DNA of 49,935 bases from Guillardia theta CCMP2712 (lineage: Eukaryota > Cryptophyceae > Pyrenomonadales > Geminigeraceae). The notes under the pieces were generated by a model that saw only the letters and a list, made by a program, of their open reading frames with translations, did not search any database and was not told the DNA's origin. Shown here piece by piece: positions 31,365-40,982 of the stretch. The DNA lies in contig NW_005434619.1 of assembly GCF_000315625.1 (NCBI RefSeq), positions 19,170-69,104 on the forward strand, given 5' to 3'. The translations under genes were made by a program, and so were the position numbers. Each line of letters begins with the position of its first letter. Within the stretch, counting starts at the first letter, position 1.

Positions 31365-32204
31365 AAGCCTTGAAGTTCGAGCAAGCCAAGTTAGACCGTC
31401 ACGGCGCCGCCGCGTACTGCCCGGCCCGCCGGCCGGCCAGTCTGGCAAAGCGGCTCAAGATCGGACCGGCCCGCCTCCGAGCCCAGGCTCTCGGACGCGG
31501 CGGCCCGAGTTCGGCGTCCGGGCGGGGTACCGTACGCCGCGCACACACGGTGCCACTGCTGACACTCTACTATGATTCAACTTTCACCGTACTTGCGCAG
31601 CCTTGATTCCGTGCTGTTGAGAACGCCCCTCAACTAACTGCGGCTATCCGATATCATCGTCTGTCTGGCAGATCACAGCCTACGAATTGAGTCCGAGCGC
31701 GCCCGGCCCTGTGTGAATTGATTCAATGTGAGTTTTATTCATATCCAAACATCGTCCGCGGTGAAACAGAGTTATTATCAGAAACGCAGGTCAGTCACTG
31801 CTCTGCAACTTTATGGCTCTGATTCGGTACGCCACAAAACTGGCGAATGTCAGGAAAACTCCTGCAAACAGGTACACATCGCTCGAATGCGCTTTGAATC
31901 CTCGCAGGTTCTGTGCCAAGGACAACCTGTACCTGATTCGAGATCAGATCGACAGAAGAAGGGAGGAGAGGTAATCATAAACCAGGAGCATTCTTGCACT
32001 TACCACGGGTGTCGATGAGAATTGTCGCAGTACGGCATTGTGTTGCTCTTGCCACACCTGCATTTCACTACCTGCGCCCTCAGTCACGCAACGGTTCATC
32101 GGAGCGAGGCCGTCCGCGTCCGCGTCACCTCACCTTGGATTCGCTAGATCGCTCCTCGCCATCGGGTGAGACCCACTTTTACATTGAGAAAGTCAATCGA
32201 TTTT

Positions 32205-32675
32205 GAACATACTTCAGTCTATCTATGACTCTAAGCATACCTCACTCTACCTATGACTCTAAGCATACCTCACTCTACCTATGACTCTGAGCATACCTCA
32301 CTCTACCTATGACTCTGAGCATATCTATGACTCTAAGCATACCTCACTCTACCTATGACTCTGAGCATACCTCACTCTACCAATGACTCTGAGCATACCT
32401 CACTCTACCTATGACTCTGAGCATATCTATGACTCTGAGCATACCTCACTCTACCTATGACTCTGAGCATATCTATGACTCTGAGCATACCTCACTCTAC
32501 CTATGACTCTGAGCATATCTATGACTCTGAGCATACCTCACTCTACCAATGACTCTGAGCATATCTATGACTCTGAGCATACCTCACTCTACCTATGACT
32601 CTGAGCATACCTCACTCTACCAATGACTCTGAGCATACCTCACTCTACCTATGACTCTGAACATACCTTACTGCT
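32205..32675 (+). repeat. Minisatellite of 28-bp and 18-bp units (about 18 units)
   Basis: Long units begin CATACCTCACTCTACC and end TATGACTCTGAG (28 bp). Short units CATATCTATGACTCTGAG (18 bp) look like a 10-bp deletion derivative. After a degenerate first unit the order is approximately [17 protein letters not shown]. Some long units have ACCAATGAC instead of ACCTATGAC, and early units have CTAAG for CTGAG, so sub-lineages can be followed. Confidence 0.95.
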
Positions 32676-33296
32676 TGAGAAGTTGCGCTTGAAGATCGAA
32701 GGATTCATTTTCTATCACGAGACTCCTACCCACCGGCGATTTGAGTTAGAATCAACACATGGACTCGAAATGCCCCGTCCTTATCGGAAGGAATAGACCG
32801 ATGACTCATCAGAGATAGCACATTGGGTTTCCGTCTTACAGAAGTGATCATCCTGAAACCCCTTCACGCAACTAACGTATTTCCTGTTTCCTTTACCTTT
32901 CCTTCTTCTCCTTCTCTCCCCCCCCCCCTCCCTGCCGTATTCTCCTACCTCTCCCGCTCCCTCTTCTCCTCTTGCATACTCGCTAGCGTCCATACTCTCT
33001 AGCCTCTCAACGCCAGAAGGCGACTCTCAAGCAGACCTTCTCTCATCTCAGCCCGCATGCCCTGTACGTCTCAAGGATGTCAGCATTGGGGCGCAGAAAG
33101 CGATGTGGCCCGGCGGCCCGGCCCGAGGATCGTCGGCCGGGCCTGGAGGACTCGTTGAACTCTGAGAGTTGAACAGTCAACATCTTTAGTTAACTTGAAA
33201 TCAGAACCGGAGGACAATCCGACTGAACTCGGCCCCGGGCCCCGCCGGGCCCCGGGCCCTTTATTCCACCCGATCACGAGCGTTTACTTGAACGTT

Positions 33297-33338
33297 CTTT
33301 ACTCAAAGTTAAGTTAAAAAGCAGTACGAGGGCAATCC
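33297..33338 (-). repeat. Inverted-repeat arm 2 (partner 31323-31364)
   Basis: Plus-strand words ACTCAAAGTTAAGTTAA and CAGTACGAGG are the reverse complement of the arm at 31323-31364. A shorter related word (GAAAGTTAAGT) recurs at about 33391, suggesting a family motif rather than a single foldback. Confidence 0.85.
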
Positions 33339-33883
33339 TTTAAAACCCTGAATCAAGATGAAACCCTTTGAATCCTCTAAGCTTTGATGAAAGTTAAGTA
33401 AAATTAGCGGTACTACATTTTGAGCCTGAAGCCGAGTCGTAAAAGGGTCGGTCCGGCGCTCAACCGTCTCAGCCGAACTCCGACGCGTACAGCGGTCAGC
33501 AGTGAGAGCTTTACTACAGCAGAAACACGCACCGGTTCACGTCATGCGCTGGCCTTTTGGGCCCGAGTAGACATTCTGGTTGACGTTTCGGACCTGAGAG
33601 GCCTCTGTAGTAAACTCGCTGACTCCTTCGCGGAATGATTTTAGAGTAAAAGTAAAACGTACTCGTTCCTCTGCACCCCATCCCTTGCTGCACCGGATCC
33701 TCCACGCAGCCGCTGGCGGGACCGCATGACGAGCACGAGACGCAGAGCCTGCTTCAGTGAACAGTTTGCTCCTGTCGATGTTGGCCGTAGAGAGACCTGA
33801 GTGAGAAGTCTGCAAAGCTCAGTCAAGCAAAAAGAATTCCTTGCCAAAAGGTCAAGATCATCTCCACCAAGCAATCATTCAAC

Positions 33884-34351
33884 ATGAAACAACCAGACAT
33901 TCCATCTTCCAGCCCGTTACCGAACTTAGCTCCTGTCGATGAACTCCTTCCGTTCGTCCCCCTCCTTCCCTCTGATGTACAGTCCTTCGTCTCCAGCTCT
34001 GGCACATCCTACCTCCCTAGCGACTCCGACGACCCCAAGCCCTCCTCCCAGCGCCGTGCCCGTCTTGCTTGTCGAGTCTGCAAGCAACGCAAGATGAAGT
34101 GCGACGACCTCAACCCATGCTCGCGCTGCTTGGAGTCGAGCGCGGACTGCGTGCGTGATGGGGCTTTACCACCAGAGCAGCCGGCGGAGAAGAAGAGGGG
34201 GAGGAGCCAGACGAAGCAGGCGTGCACGTACTGCAGGGAGCGGAAGATGAAGTGCGAGGCACAGCGACCATGCTGGCGGTGCGTGAGGGTAGGGAATGAC
34301 TGCACAGATGATACGCCAGGTCCCTTGAGGAGAATCGAGACAGAGGACTGA
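33884..34351 (+). CDS. Tandem double Zn2Cys6 binuclear-cluster protein, copy 1
   Basis: 155 aa in one exon. Two complete fungal-type Zn(II)2Cys6 motifs, each C-x2-C-x6-C-x5-C-x2-C-x6-C, occur in series: Cys 63/66/73/79/82/89 (start CRVCKQRKMKC) and Cys 114/117/124/130/133/140 (start CTYCRERKMKC). The linker is basic (EKKRGRSQTK). Before them is LLPFVPLLPSDVQSFVSS and an acidic DSDD stretch. In fungi such a cluster binds DNA, usually as one per subunit with a dimerising coiled coil; here two clusters in one chain could contact both half-sites without dimerisation (inference). No middle-homology or activation domain is present. It may be a nuclear DNA-binding regulator. Residues before 19 and after 140 differ completely from copy 2. 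A splice site in GAGG-GTAGGG inside the second cluster was considered and not used. Confidence 0.8.
   Translation: MKQPDIPSSSPLPNLAPVDELLPFVPLLPSDVQSFVSSSGTSYLPSDSDDPKPSSQRRARLACRVCKQRKMKCDDLNPCSRCLESSADCVRDGALPPEQPAEKKRGRSQTKQACTYCRERKMKCEAQRPCWRCVRVGNDCTDDTPGPLRRIETED
33938..34309 (+). repeat. Duplicated segment, copy 1 (partner 38555-38914)
   Basis: About 372 bp here match 38555-38914 with roughly ten substitutions and one 12-bp in-frame indel (TCTGGCACATCC present only here). Similarity begins at GAT-AACTCCTTCC and stops abruptly after GACTGCACA. It covers the conserved N-terminal motif and both zinc clusters. Confidence 0.93.
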
Positions 34352-34789
34352 TGACAGAGGGACATTGAAGAAGACATGAATGAGGTTGGTGGGAGGCAGG
34401 ACGGAAGGAAAGGAGGAGCGCTCTTCGAGGCAAGAAGCATTTGGTGGATAATGTCTGGATGGAAAACTTCCCAATTCAAAATTTTGTAGCTGGTTGCATG
34501 TCCAGTGAGAGTTGCCATAAGTTCTGTTCACAGAGAATACAGGTGTTGACATCGATGTTGATTCCATTCCAATCCATTGATTCAATAGACCAAGTAAGGG
34601 AGGTTGACAAAGGCAGGCACTAGAGGCAAACAGAAATGCACCGAATATGCAGCATCCGTCAGGATCCTGAAGCTCCAAATACTCGGCTGCTAACAGAGTC
34701 GAAGCAGCATCAACCTCCAACGATCGCAAGCTCAAGTAAGAGGGACATACATCAGAGCGAAGCCAGCGAGCCAGTGAGAGATCAAGTGA

Positions 34790-34899
34790 GAGAGTAAGTG
34801 AGAGAGAGAGACAGAGAGGGAGAGGGAAAGACAGAGACAGAGACAGAGACAGAGAGAGATAGAGACACAGAGACACAGAGAGTGAGTGAGTGAGTGAGT

Positions 34900-34941
<42 letters not shown>

Positions 34942-34976
34942 GGCAGGCAGACAGGCAGACAGACAGACAGACAGGC

Positions 34977-35007
<31 letters not shown>

Positions 35008-35009
35008 GA

Positions 35010-35061
<52 letters not shown>

Positions 35062-35094
35062 CAGAGAGAGGCACAGAGAGACAGAGAGTAAGGG
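34790..35094. repeat. Compound GA / GACA / GAGT microsatellite
   Basis: Alternating blocks of GA, GACAGA, GAGT, GACA (about 34910-35005, with GGCA interruptions) and GA again. It has the same unit types and strand orientation as 4847-5412 but is more degenerate. Confidence 0.93.
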
Positions 35095-36189
35095 AGGGAG
35101 GGAGGAATGGAAGGGTAGATGGAGGGATGGAGGTAGTAGAGAGATCCAATCCCCATGGCAGGGAGGAGGAAGGAAAAGTGTGAGAGGACAGAAAGAGAGG
35201 AATTGGAGAGATCCGGAAGGGAGGGGAGGAGGGGAGGATCGGACGGGAGGGACTGGGAGAAGGGGAAACCTTCGCTGTCGGACAAATGCGAAAGATTTTA
35301 CGTCAAGATGCTCCTGGGCGACCAGTTGCCGCTTTGGTAGAGACAATGGATGTACGTTGCAGCGACACCCTGCCGCTGTCCCTCGAGTTCTCAAATTCTC
35401 TACTGCTCTCCCCGTCTCCCTTCCCTGCCTCCCTAGCAGAAGAGAGCGGCGTACAAGGATAGCACTACAGCCACAGATCAGTCGCAAAGGCGCGACAGGC
35501 AGAACATCGCAACACTGCCAACTTTCTTCGCAGCAAGTGTTTGAGTAGACAGAAGCAGAGCCAACGGAAGAGACATGTGGACATACACAGAGGTATGGAG
35601 CCAGAGCATCGAGATGGAGGCAGTAGCTTTTAAGGACATTCAATCCGGTCGAAAGAAGGAGATGTATATGGAGATAAAGTTTACGTCGATGAACATTTTG
35701 CGCTATCATCTTCAACAACATCGCGATATGCTCTAGGTTGTGAGTGAAGTCATGTCAGCACAGGCATGCGGCAATCAACACTTCATGGAGATAGAATTCT
35801 ACTTTTGACTTGCTTTCAGATGACGTGGAATAATGGCATCAGGAGTTTCTTAGAATTCCTTACACTGCCACTGCCGATGCTCGTTATTTTTCCAGATCAC
35901 CCACGGCTTCAGGCAGAAGAGTAGGGGCTAGATACACACAAAGACAGGATGGATTCTTTCATTGATAAGAGCTAAAAGACAAGCAAATGAGCCAAAGGAC
36001 TGTATTCTATAGCAAAATCTAAATTTGTACACAAGGGATACTGTGGAATGTTTCGAATTCTGAGTACATTCCAGATCTAGCACCCGCCTTGAGTTTGCGC
36101 CTCTTCGAACATCTTTTTCGATGATCTGCTGGAGAGGGTTACGGCGATAGGAGGAGTTGAATGTAGGGACCGAGGAATAGAAGTACAGG

Positions 36190-36432
36190 TAGGGCAGGGA
36201 GCAGGGAGCAGGGAGCAGGGAGCAGGGAGCAGGGAGCAGGGAGCAGGGAGCAGGGAGTAGAGAAGGGAGAAGGGAGCAGGGAGCAGGGAGCAGGGAGCAG
36301 GGAGCAGGGAGCAGGGAGCAGGGAGCAGGGAGCAGGGAGCAGGGAGTAGAGAAGGGAGAAGGGAGCAGGGAGAAGGGAGAAGGGAGCAGGGAGCAGGGAG
36401 CAGGGAGCAGGGAGCAGGGAGCAGGGAGCACA
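36190..36432. repeat. Heptanucleotide AGCAGGG minisatellite with higher-order structure
   Basis: About 30 copies of a 7-mer (AGCAGGG). A variant block GTAGAGAAGGGAGAAGGG appears twice (near 36257 and 36345) about 90 bp apart, indicating duplication of a larger unit. Confidence 0.92.
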
Positions 36433-37808
36433 GGGAGGAGACGGAGCAAGCAAGGAGACAAAAAAGCGGCCAACATTATGCTTATTATATATAACAGTAC
36501 TGTTTTCAAAAAAGAAGAAGCTGGTTTTTTCTTTCTTTCTTTCTTTCTATTTTTTTTTTTGACTCTCTGGCAGTGAAAGGATACAACGGGCATTTTTGTC
36601 TGTTCGGTACTGAAGCGCTTTTTCCACTCCCCGTTATTGGTAAGGTACGTGCCCCCCTCCTGCTCCCCTCCTGCTCCCCTCCTGCTCCCCTCTTACTATC
36701 CCGCTCCCCTCTGCTCATCAGCTCCTGCCCCACACAAGCCCCTGCTCCCCTCACTCCCTGCTCCTCTCTCTCAGTCCCTGCTCCATTTTCTCCTCTCTTT
36801 TATATCTCTTTTGCCTTCCGTCGCAGTGTTGTAACTATTCTACAACCTTCCTTGCTGATCACTTGCGTGCTCTCTTTCTGGCCTCTCCACATAATCCACA
36901 ACCATTACTTTCTTGCTCTCTATTTTGCCCCTCCGCATACTCAACAATCTTTAATCTTTTCTTTCTTGCTCGCTTGCATTGGAATATAGCGTGTTGTACG
37001 CTAGTCTCTTCACAAAGAGCTGTTCTTATCCTTCCTGCTTCCATCTTGAGCAGATGTTTGCATCCTTCCACTGAAGAGCCGACCCTCCTCCCTTCACTTC
37101 ACTCTTGCTCACACTCATTTCTTGTGTATCTTTGCCTGATCTGTCCTTGAAAGATCAAGGCCATTTTCTCTTCATATAAAGATTCATATCTGATTATTGT
37201 CCACTTCCTTCACCATACTGACCCTGAGATCTCGGCAGCGAATTTTTCTCACCATGCTGTGCTAAAAAAGTTTGATGTTTTTGCAGACAAGAGGGAAAGT
37301 GGTAGGAATCTCTACTCCTCGTCTTTATAAAACACCAATGTCATCTTCGAGTCATACGATTTCAGTGGTAGACAACATCTCCTCCTCTCACAGAAACAAA
37401 AAAGGATATGCAATCAATACACAATAGATAGATACAATAGATAGAGTTCATGATGCAAATGATCTTTGATATCAAGACCTTGCAGCATCTGGTAGCTGCC
37501 CGAATCTTATTCTTTCCCTTCTTCTGCACTCGTTCTTCACAAGTAAAAATGAGTTGAATGTACAGCGCATAATTCTTTTCCCAGGCAGATATAGCACAGA
37601 CTATGCCAGTTTGAATCAATTTATGCAAAAATCGTAGCAAAAAATCAGTAGACAAGATGATCATCTGGCAGACTCACTCTGTGGTATCCCGTGCCTCACA
37701 TGGATGTGCGCATCTCTATCACAGACAGTATGCCTGAGATCTCAAGTTGATATGGACACACATAGAGTCAGAACCTATGTCGATTCAAGAGCACTCACGA
37801 TGTGATAC

Positions 37809-37931
37809 AAGCATTCCGATGCTGTTCCTCGCCAGATGCACTTCTTTGAGATTCTCGTGCTGCTTCATCCACCTCGCCACGGCCTTCAGGTAGCAGAGCC
37901 TGGAGTCAACTGCAGCCCCTCGAGCATCGTC
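37809..37931 (-). pseudogene. Possible leucine-rich-repeat-like exon or relict
   Basis: Weak. A minus-strand frame reads AAVDSRLCYLKAVARWMKQH followed by ENLKEVHLARNSIGML, then a possible donor (GTATCAC). The second part resembles a leucine-rich repeat of the ribonuclease-inhibitor type (L-x-x-V-x-L-x-x-N-x-I). I found no convincing flanking exons, so this may be a fragment of a lost gene or coincidence. Confidence 0.22.
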
Positions 37932-38427
37932 CGGTCCAACACAACTAGTTAGTTCATGCTACCTCAACAAGAAGCTGCACTCTCTGGCAGCAGAACCCTC
38001 ATGGCACGAACTGTTCTGTTCTCTTCTGTTCCTCTACTCTATTGACCTTGGCACGACAACCTCCGATCGACAACTCCGAAGCGAAGGCTGGTCACGTTTT
38101 CTTTACTACTCAACTGAGCTCCGAGCCGAAAATTCAAGGTAACCCCCTCATTTCCCCGACATAGTACCCCTACTGTACCGATAACTGTGTAGTAAACAGG
38201 AATGTCCTCTTCCAGTGTCGTAAAGTTACCTCCTGCCCCTGAGCTCGAGCCGCTAGAAAATCCCCACCGCGCTGGAAACCTCCACCATACCATCTCGTGA
38301 CATCCCATCCACGTCTTCGATCCCACCTGTACTGCTTGCTCTTGCAAACATTCTTCCCTATGCCTATTCTGTTTCAGTCGAAAGTGAGCGACTAGTTAGA
38401 TCCATATCGACATCGATCCATTACCCA

Positions 38428-39090
38428 ATGAATGCCAGAGATCTTTTTCCAGATTTCCTGACACTGATGATTGATTACAGGCGAGCACGATTTCATACGA
38501 CACACCTTTCTCCTATGGATATGAGTAATCATGGTCAAGGCTTCGAAAGCCCAATTGATCAACTCCTTCCCTTCGTCCCCCTCCTTCCCTCTGATGTACA
38601 GTCCTTCGTCTCCAGCTACCTCCCTGGCGACTCCGACGACCCCAAGCCCTCCTCCCAGCGCCGCGCCCGTCTTGCTTGTCGAGTCTGCAAGCAACGCAAG
38701 ATGAAGTGCGACGACCTCAACCCATGCTCACGCTGCTTGGAGTCGAGCGCGGACTGCGTGCGTGACGGGGTTTTACCACCAGAGCAGCCGGCGGAGAAGA
38801 AGAGGGGGAGGAACCAGACGAAGCAGGCGTGCACATACTGCAGGGAGCGGAAGATGAAGTGCGAGGCACAGCGACCATGCTGGCGGTGCGTGAGGGTAGG
38901 GAATGACTGCACAAACGGATCGCCGAAGATAACGAGCAATCGACATGAGCAGGGAGAGATACTCCCTCAACTGGATGCAATGTGGTCTGGAGACAACTTT
39001 TCATCTTCATTCTCTCCGCTTCTTGAGGAGAGGTTGGTTTCTGAGGTGCCTGGTGATGTGTTCAATTTGAGATATCTTTGCTGGTTCTGA
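38428..39090 (+). CDS. Tandem double Zn2Cys6 binuclear-cluster protein, copy 2
   Basis: 220 aa from the first ATG, or about 190 aa if translation starts at the downstream MDMSNHGQ, where similarity to copy 1 nearly begins. It contains the same LLPFVPLLPSDVQSFVSS motif and two complete Zn2Cys6 clusters, with all twelve Cys kept. Differences from copy 1 in the shared part are few (loss of SGTS-type residues, G for S, V for A, N for S). Unlike copy 1 it has a 55-aa C-terminal extension, starting after NDCTNGSPK, with an amphipathic part (LLEERLVSEVPGDVFNL). This could be an effector or dimerisation region absent from the other copy. The two copies, 4.6 kb apart in the same orientation, look like a recent tandem duplication or gene conversion. 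Confidence 0.8.
   Translation: MNARDLFPDFLTLMIDYRRARFHTTHLSPMDMSNHGQGFESPIDQLLPFVPLLPSDVQSFVSSYLPGDSDDPKPSSQRRARLACRVCKQRKMKCDDLNPCSRCLESSADCVRDGVLPPEQPAEKKRGRNQTKQACTYCRERKMKCEAQRPCWRCVRVGNDCTNGSPKITSNRHEQGEILPQLDAMWSGDNFSSSFSPLLEERLVSEVPGDVFNLRYLCWF
38555..38914 (+). repeat. Duplicated segment, copy 2 (partner 33938-34309)
   Basis: Partner of the segment in copy 1, about 97% identical by eye apart from a 12-bp deletion. Flanking sequence on both sides is unrelated. Confidence 0.93.
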
Positions 39091-39114
39091 ACGGAATAAA
39101 ACTCTTCACTACTG

Positions 39115-40085
39115 TGTCATGACCGGCTGTTCACCGTCAGCCGCGCATTGCCTGTCACTGAGTGCTCACACCCACCCGCCCAGTGCCCCAAAGCCTGGCG
39201 ACCTCGGCTCAGCGGCTCGCTGCCGCACCGGCCCTGCACCGGGCCCAGCGGCTACCGCCGGTCGCCGACTTCACTGTCACCTCCAAGCGGTCTCAGTTTA
39301 GAGTAACTCTGGCACCTCCGAGTCGGAGGCGGGCGGCGGACCCGGCGGCGTCCGACGCGCGGCGCCGCGGGCCCGCCCCGCCCGCGCGCGGGGTCCGCGT
39401 ACAGTGGAATTACAGTTGAACGGTTATCAAGCCTGGGCCAGCCTGGCCCGAGTTAGGGCCTATCATCGAGTCCCGGATGAGTCGGACGGACCCGGCCGCC
39501 GGTACGCCGCTCTCAGGCTCGAGATCCGAATCACTGCCTCTCGGTCTCAGAGTCTCGCCCCGCCGGGCCCGGCCCGGCCGGGCCCGATGACGGCACTCAA
39601 TCCGAGACGCGGGCGGCGGGCGCTGAGTCTCAGTGGCGGCCCGGCCCGGCCGGGCGGTCCCGACCCGGGCTTCGACTGTCAGCCTGTGTACCGTATGGTC
39701 CGATCACTGAGCCCGGTTCCCAATCCGAGCTCATTGCTCTCATACTCGGGTCACCAGTTATTCAGAGCCGTTAGAATCGTGTGGTAGCCTAGTAGGGTCC
39801 AGATAGGGCCAAAGGAGGGGTGTGTGCGTTGTGGGTAGGGCCCGTAATGCCAGAGGGCTCTTGAAGTCAAGGCTAGGAGAGCAGAGCTGATTATGGTGGA
39901 CATGGGAGGGGGAGGAAGAAACAGAAGGAAGAGAGAAGTCAGAAGGTCCAGTGTAGCCTGAGAGTGGGAGCATGTGACAGCCTTCAAAGCTTGGAGGTGA
40001 AGAATGGGGGGGGAACAAGCTTACCGAGCATATTTGAGAGCCGGGTTCCCAGGGTGTGAGTAGGGTTCCGATCGGATCCCTGGAA
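39115..40085. repeat. GC island followed by G-run tract (composite copy E)
   Basis: Positions 39115-39720 are extremely rich in GGCC/CCGG words (GGGCCCGGCCCGGCCGGGCC near 39568) with interspersed TCACTG and TCTCAG. Positions 39785-40085 then carry TAGGG, GTAGGGCCC and GAGTAGGG words. The order (island, then G-run tract) matches copy A at 4490-4790. No gene is seen up to 40374. Confidence 0.5.
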
Positions 40086-40374
40086 TACACAACCTTGACT
40101 CTATCTACTAGTCAAGTTGAATTGTTGTTCGTTGATCGCTGATCCGAATGCCATTTGCAAATTTATTCTCATTTTGCAAACCGCATAGAGGTGTTGTGTT
40201 TGAGGATTCCCGTCCTAGTATTGCTGGATGCTGGATGCAATCTCATTTCAATCTTGCGAATTCAGTTAGGGCGGTAAGCATCATCCAAGATGGAGTGGAA
40301 GACAGAATGAACACTAATCTAAGAGCTTTTCGTCTGAGAAAACAACTTTAGCTGACCTTTGTTATTTCTCTCAG

Positions 40375-40835
40375 ATGTCTGATCCCGCTTCAACCATCAG
40401 AGCTGCAGCAACATCGGCTGATGCTCGAATGGCCATGATGTATCCGCTTGTGAAGGTGCCAGCCAAACGTTGATGTGCTTTTTTCCTTACATGCTTGTCT
40501 TCCTTGCAGACCCAGACTGACATGAAGGAGGAGATGAGGATAGAGGCAGTTGACGCTGTTATCAGTGCAATAGAAAAGTTCGGCAACATGAAGCCTCCCA
40601 AGTATGATGTAAGGAGCCAGAGATGATGATGCTTTCTTACTTGCTGTTGTTGACTGCTTCACAACAGCTTGCAGCAAAGCAAGTGAAGGAAACTATGGAC
40701 AAGAAGTTCGCACCCAACTGGTGCTGCGTTATTGGCGAAGGTTTCGGTGCAGACATTGTGTACGAGAAGCAAACTCTGTTGTATATGTTTTATGCGGGAA
40801 ACTTGGCGGTGCTGCTATTCAAGAATCCCTTCTAA
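40375..40835 (+). CDS. DNAL4-type (LC8-superfamily) dynein light chain
   Basis: Exons 40375-40455, 40510-40608 and 40668-40835 give 115 aa. The first coding exon begins right after a good acceptor (TTTCTCTCAG), so the 5' UTR is probably spliced. The body starts YPLVKTQTDMKEEMRIEAVD and contains VKETMDKKFAPNWCCVIGEG and FGADIVYEKQTLLYMFYAG. The FPLV-x-x-SDM-x-EEMR-type N-terminus and the K-x-x-KETMDKKFG-x-x-W motif are those of DNAL4 and the Chlamydomonas outer-arm light chain of that class, rather than the 89-aa LC8 itself. Known relatives sit at the base of axonemal dynein. This supports a flagellated organism. It converges on the SF-assemblin-like gene 147 bp away. Confidence 0.88.
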
Positions 40836-40982
40836 GACAATCAAGACGACGGACACACCTCGACACATTTCGATTATAACCTAAACACTGTAATTGCTCT
40901 CTCTTACATCCTTTACCGTTCTGTAACTGTAAGTGAATTTTCCTTGGAAACCCCCAATGCTCATTGAAACAAGGCAGCGATG

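Larger units (their letters stand above)
31080..33883. other. Gene-poor region with two GC islands and a minisatellite
   Basis: It contains GC island C (31180-31560), an inverted-repeat arm (31323-31364), about 0.6 kb of ordinary sequence, a 28/18-bp minisatellite (32205-32675), a pyrimidine tract (32885-32970), GC island D (33095-33260) and the second inverted-repeat arm (33297-33338). I see no convincing gene. Confidence 0.5.
34352..38427. other. Gene-poor region between the two Zn-cluster genes
   Basis: About 4 kb with no convincing gene. It contains a compound GA/GACA array (34790-35094), AG-rich sequence to 35260, ordinary sequence, an AGCAGGG minisatellite (36190-36430), a short CTCCTGCTCC block (36655-36790), AT-richer DNA (36800-37700) and a possible leucine-rich-repeat-like exon on the minus strand (37809-37931). 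Long frames in this stretch are repeat-encoded. Confidence 0.5.

Noticed and set aside
32205-32675. CRISPR-like array
   Set aside because: Units are contiguous with no unique spacers and the context is eukaryotic; it is a minisatellite.
31080-33883. Transposase or reverse transcriptase between the inverted-repeat arms
   Set aside because: No frame over about 100 aa with catalytic motifs is present; only repeats and GC islands are seen.
34166-35721. Two minus-strand frames of more than 320 aa rich in Leu/Ser/Val/Cys
   Set aside because: They arise from the GA/GACA array; the non-repeat ends show no motif.
35928-36593. 221-aa minus-strand frame with LLPAPCS repeats
   Set aside because: Translation of the AGCAGGG heptamer minisatellite.
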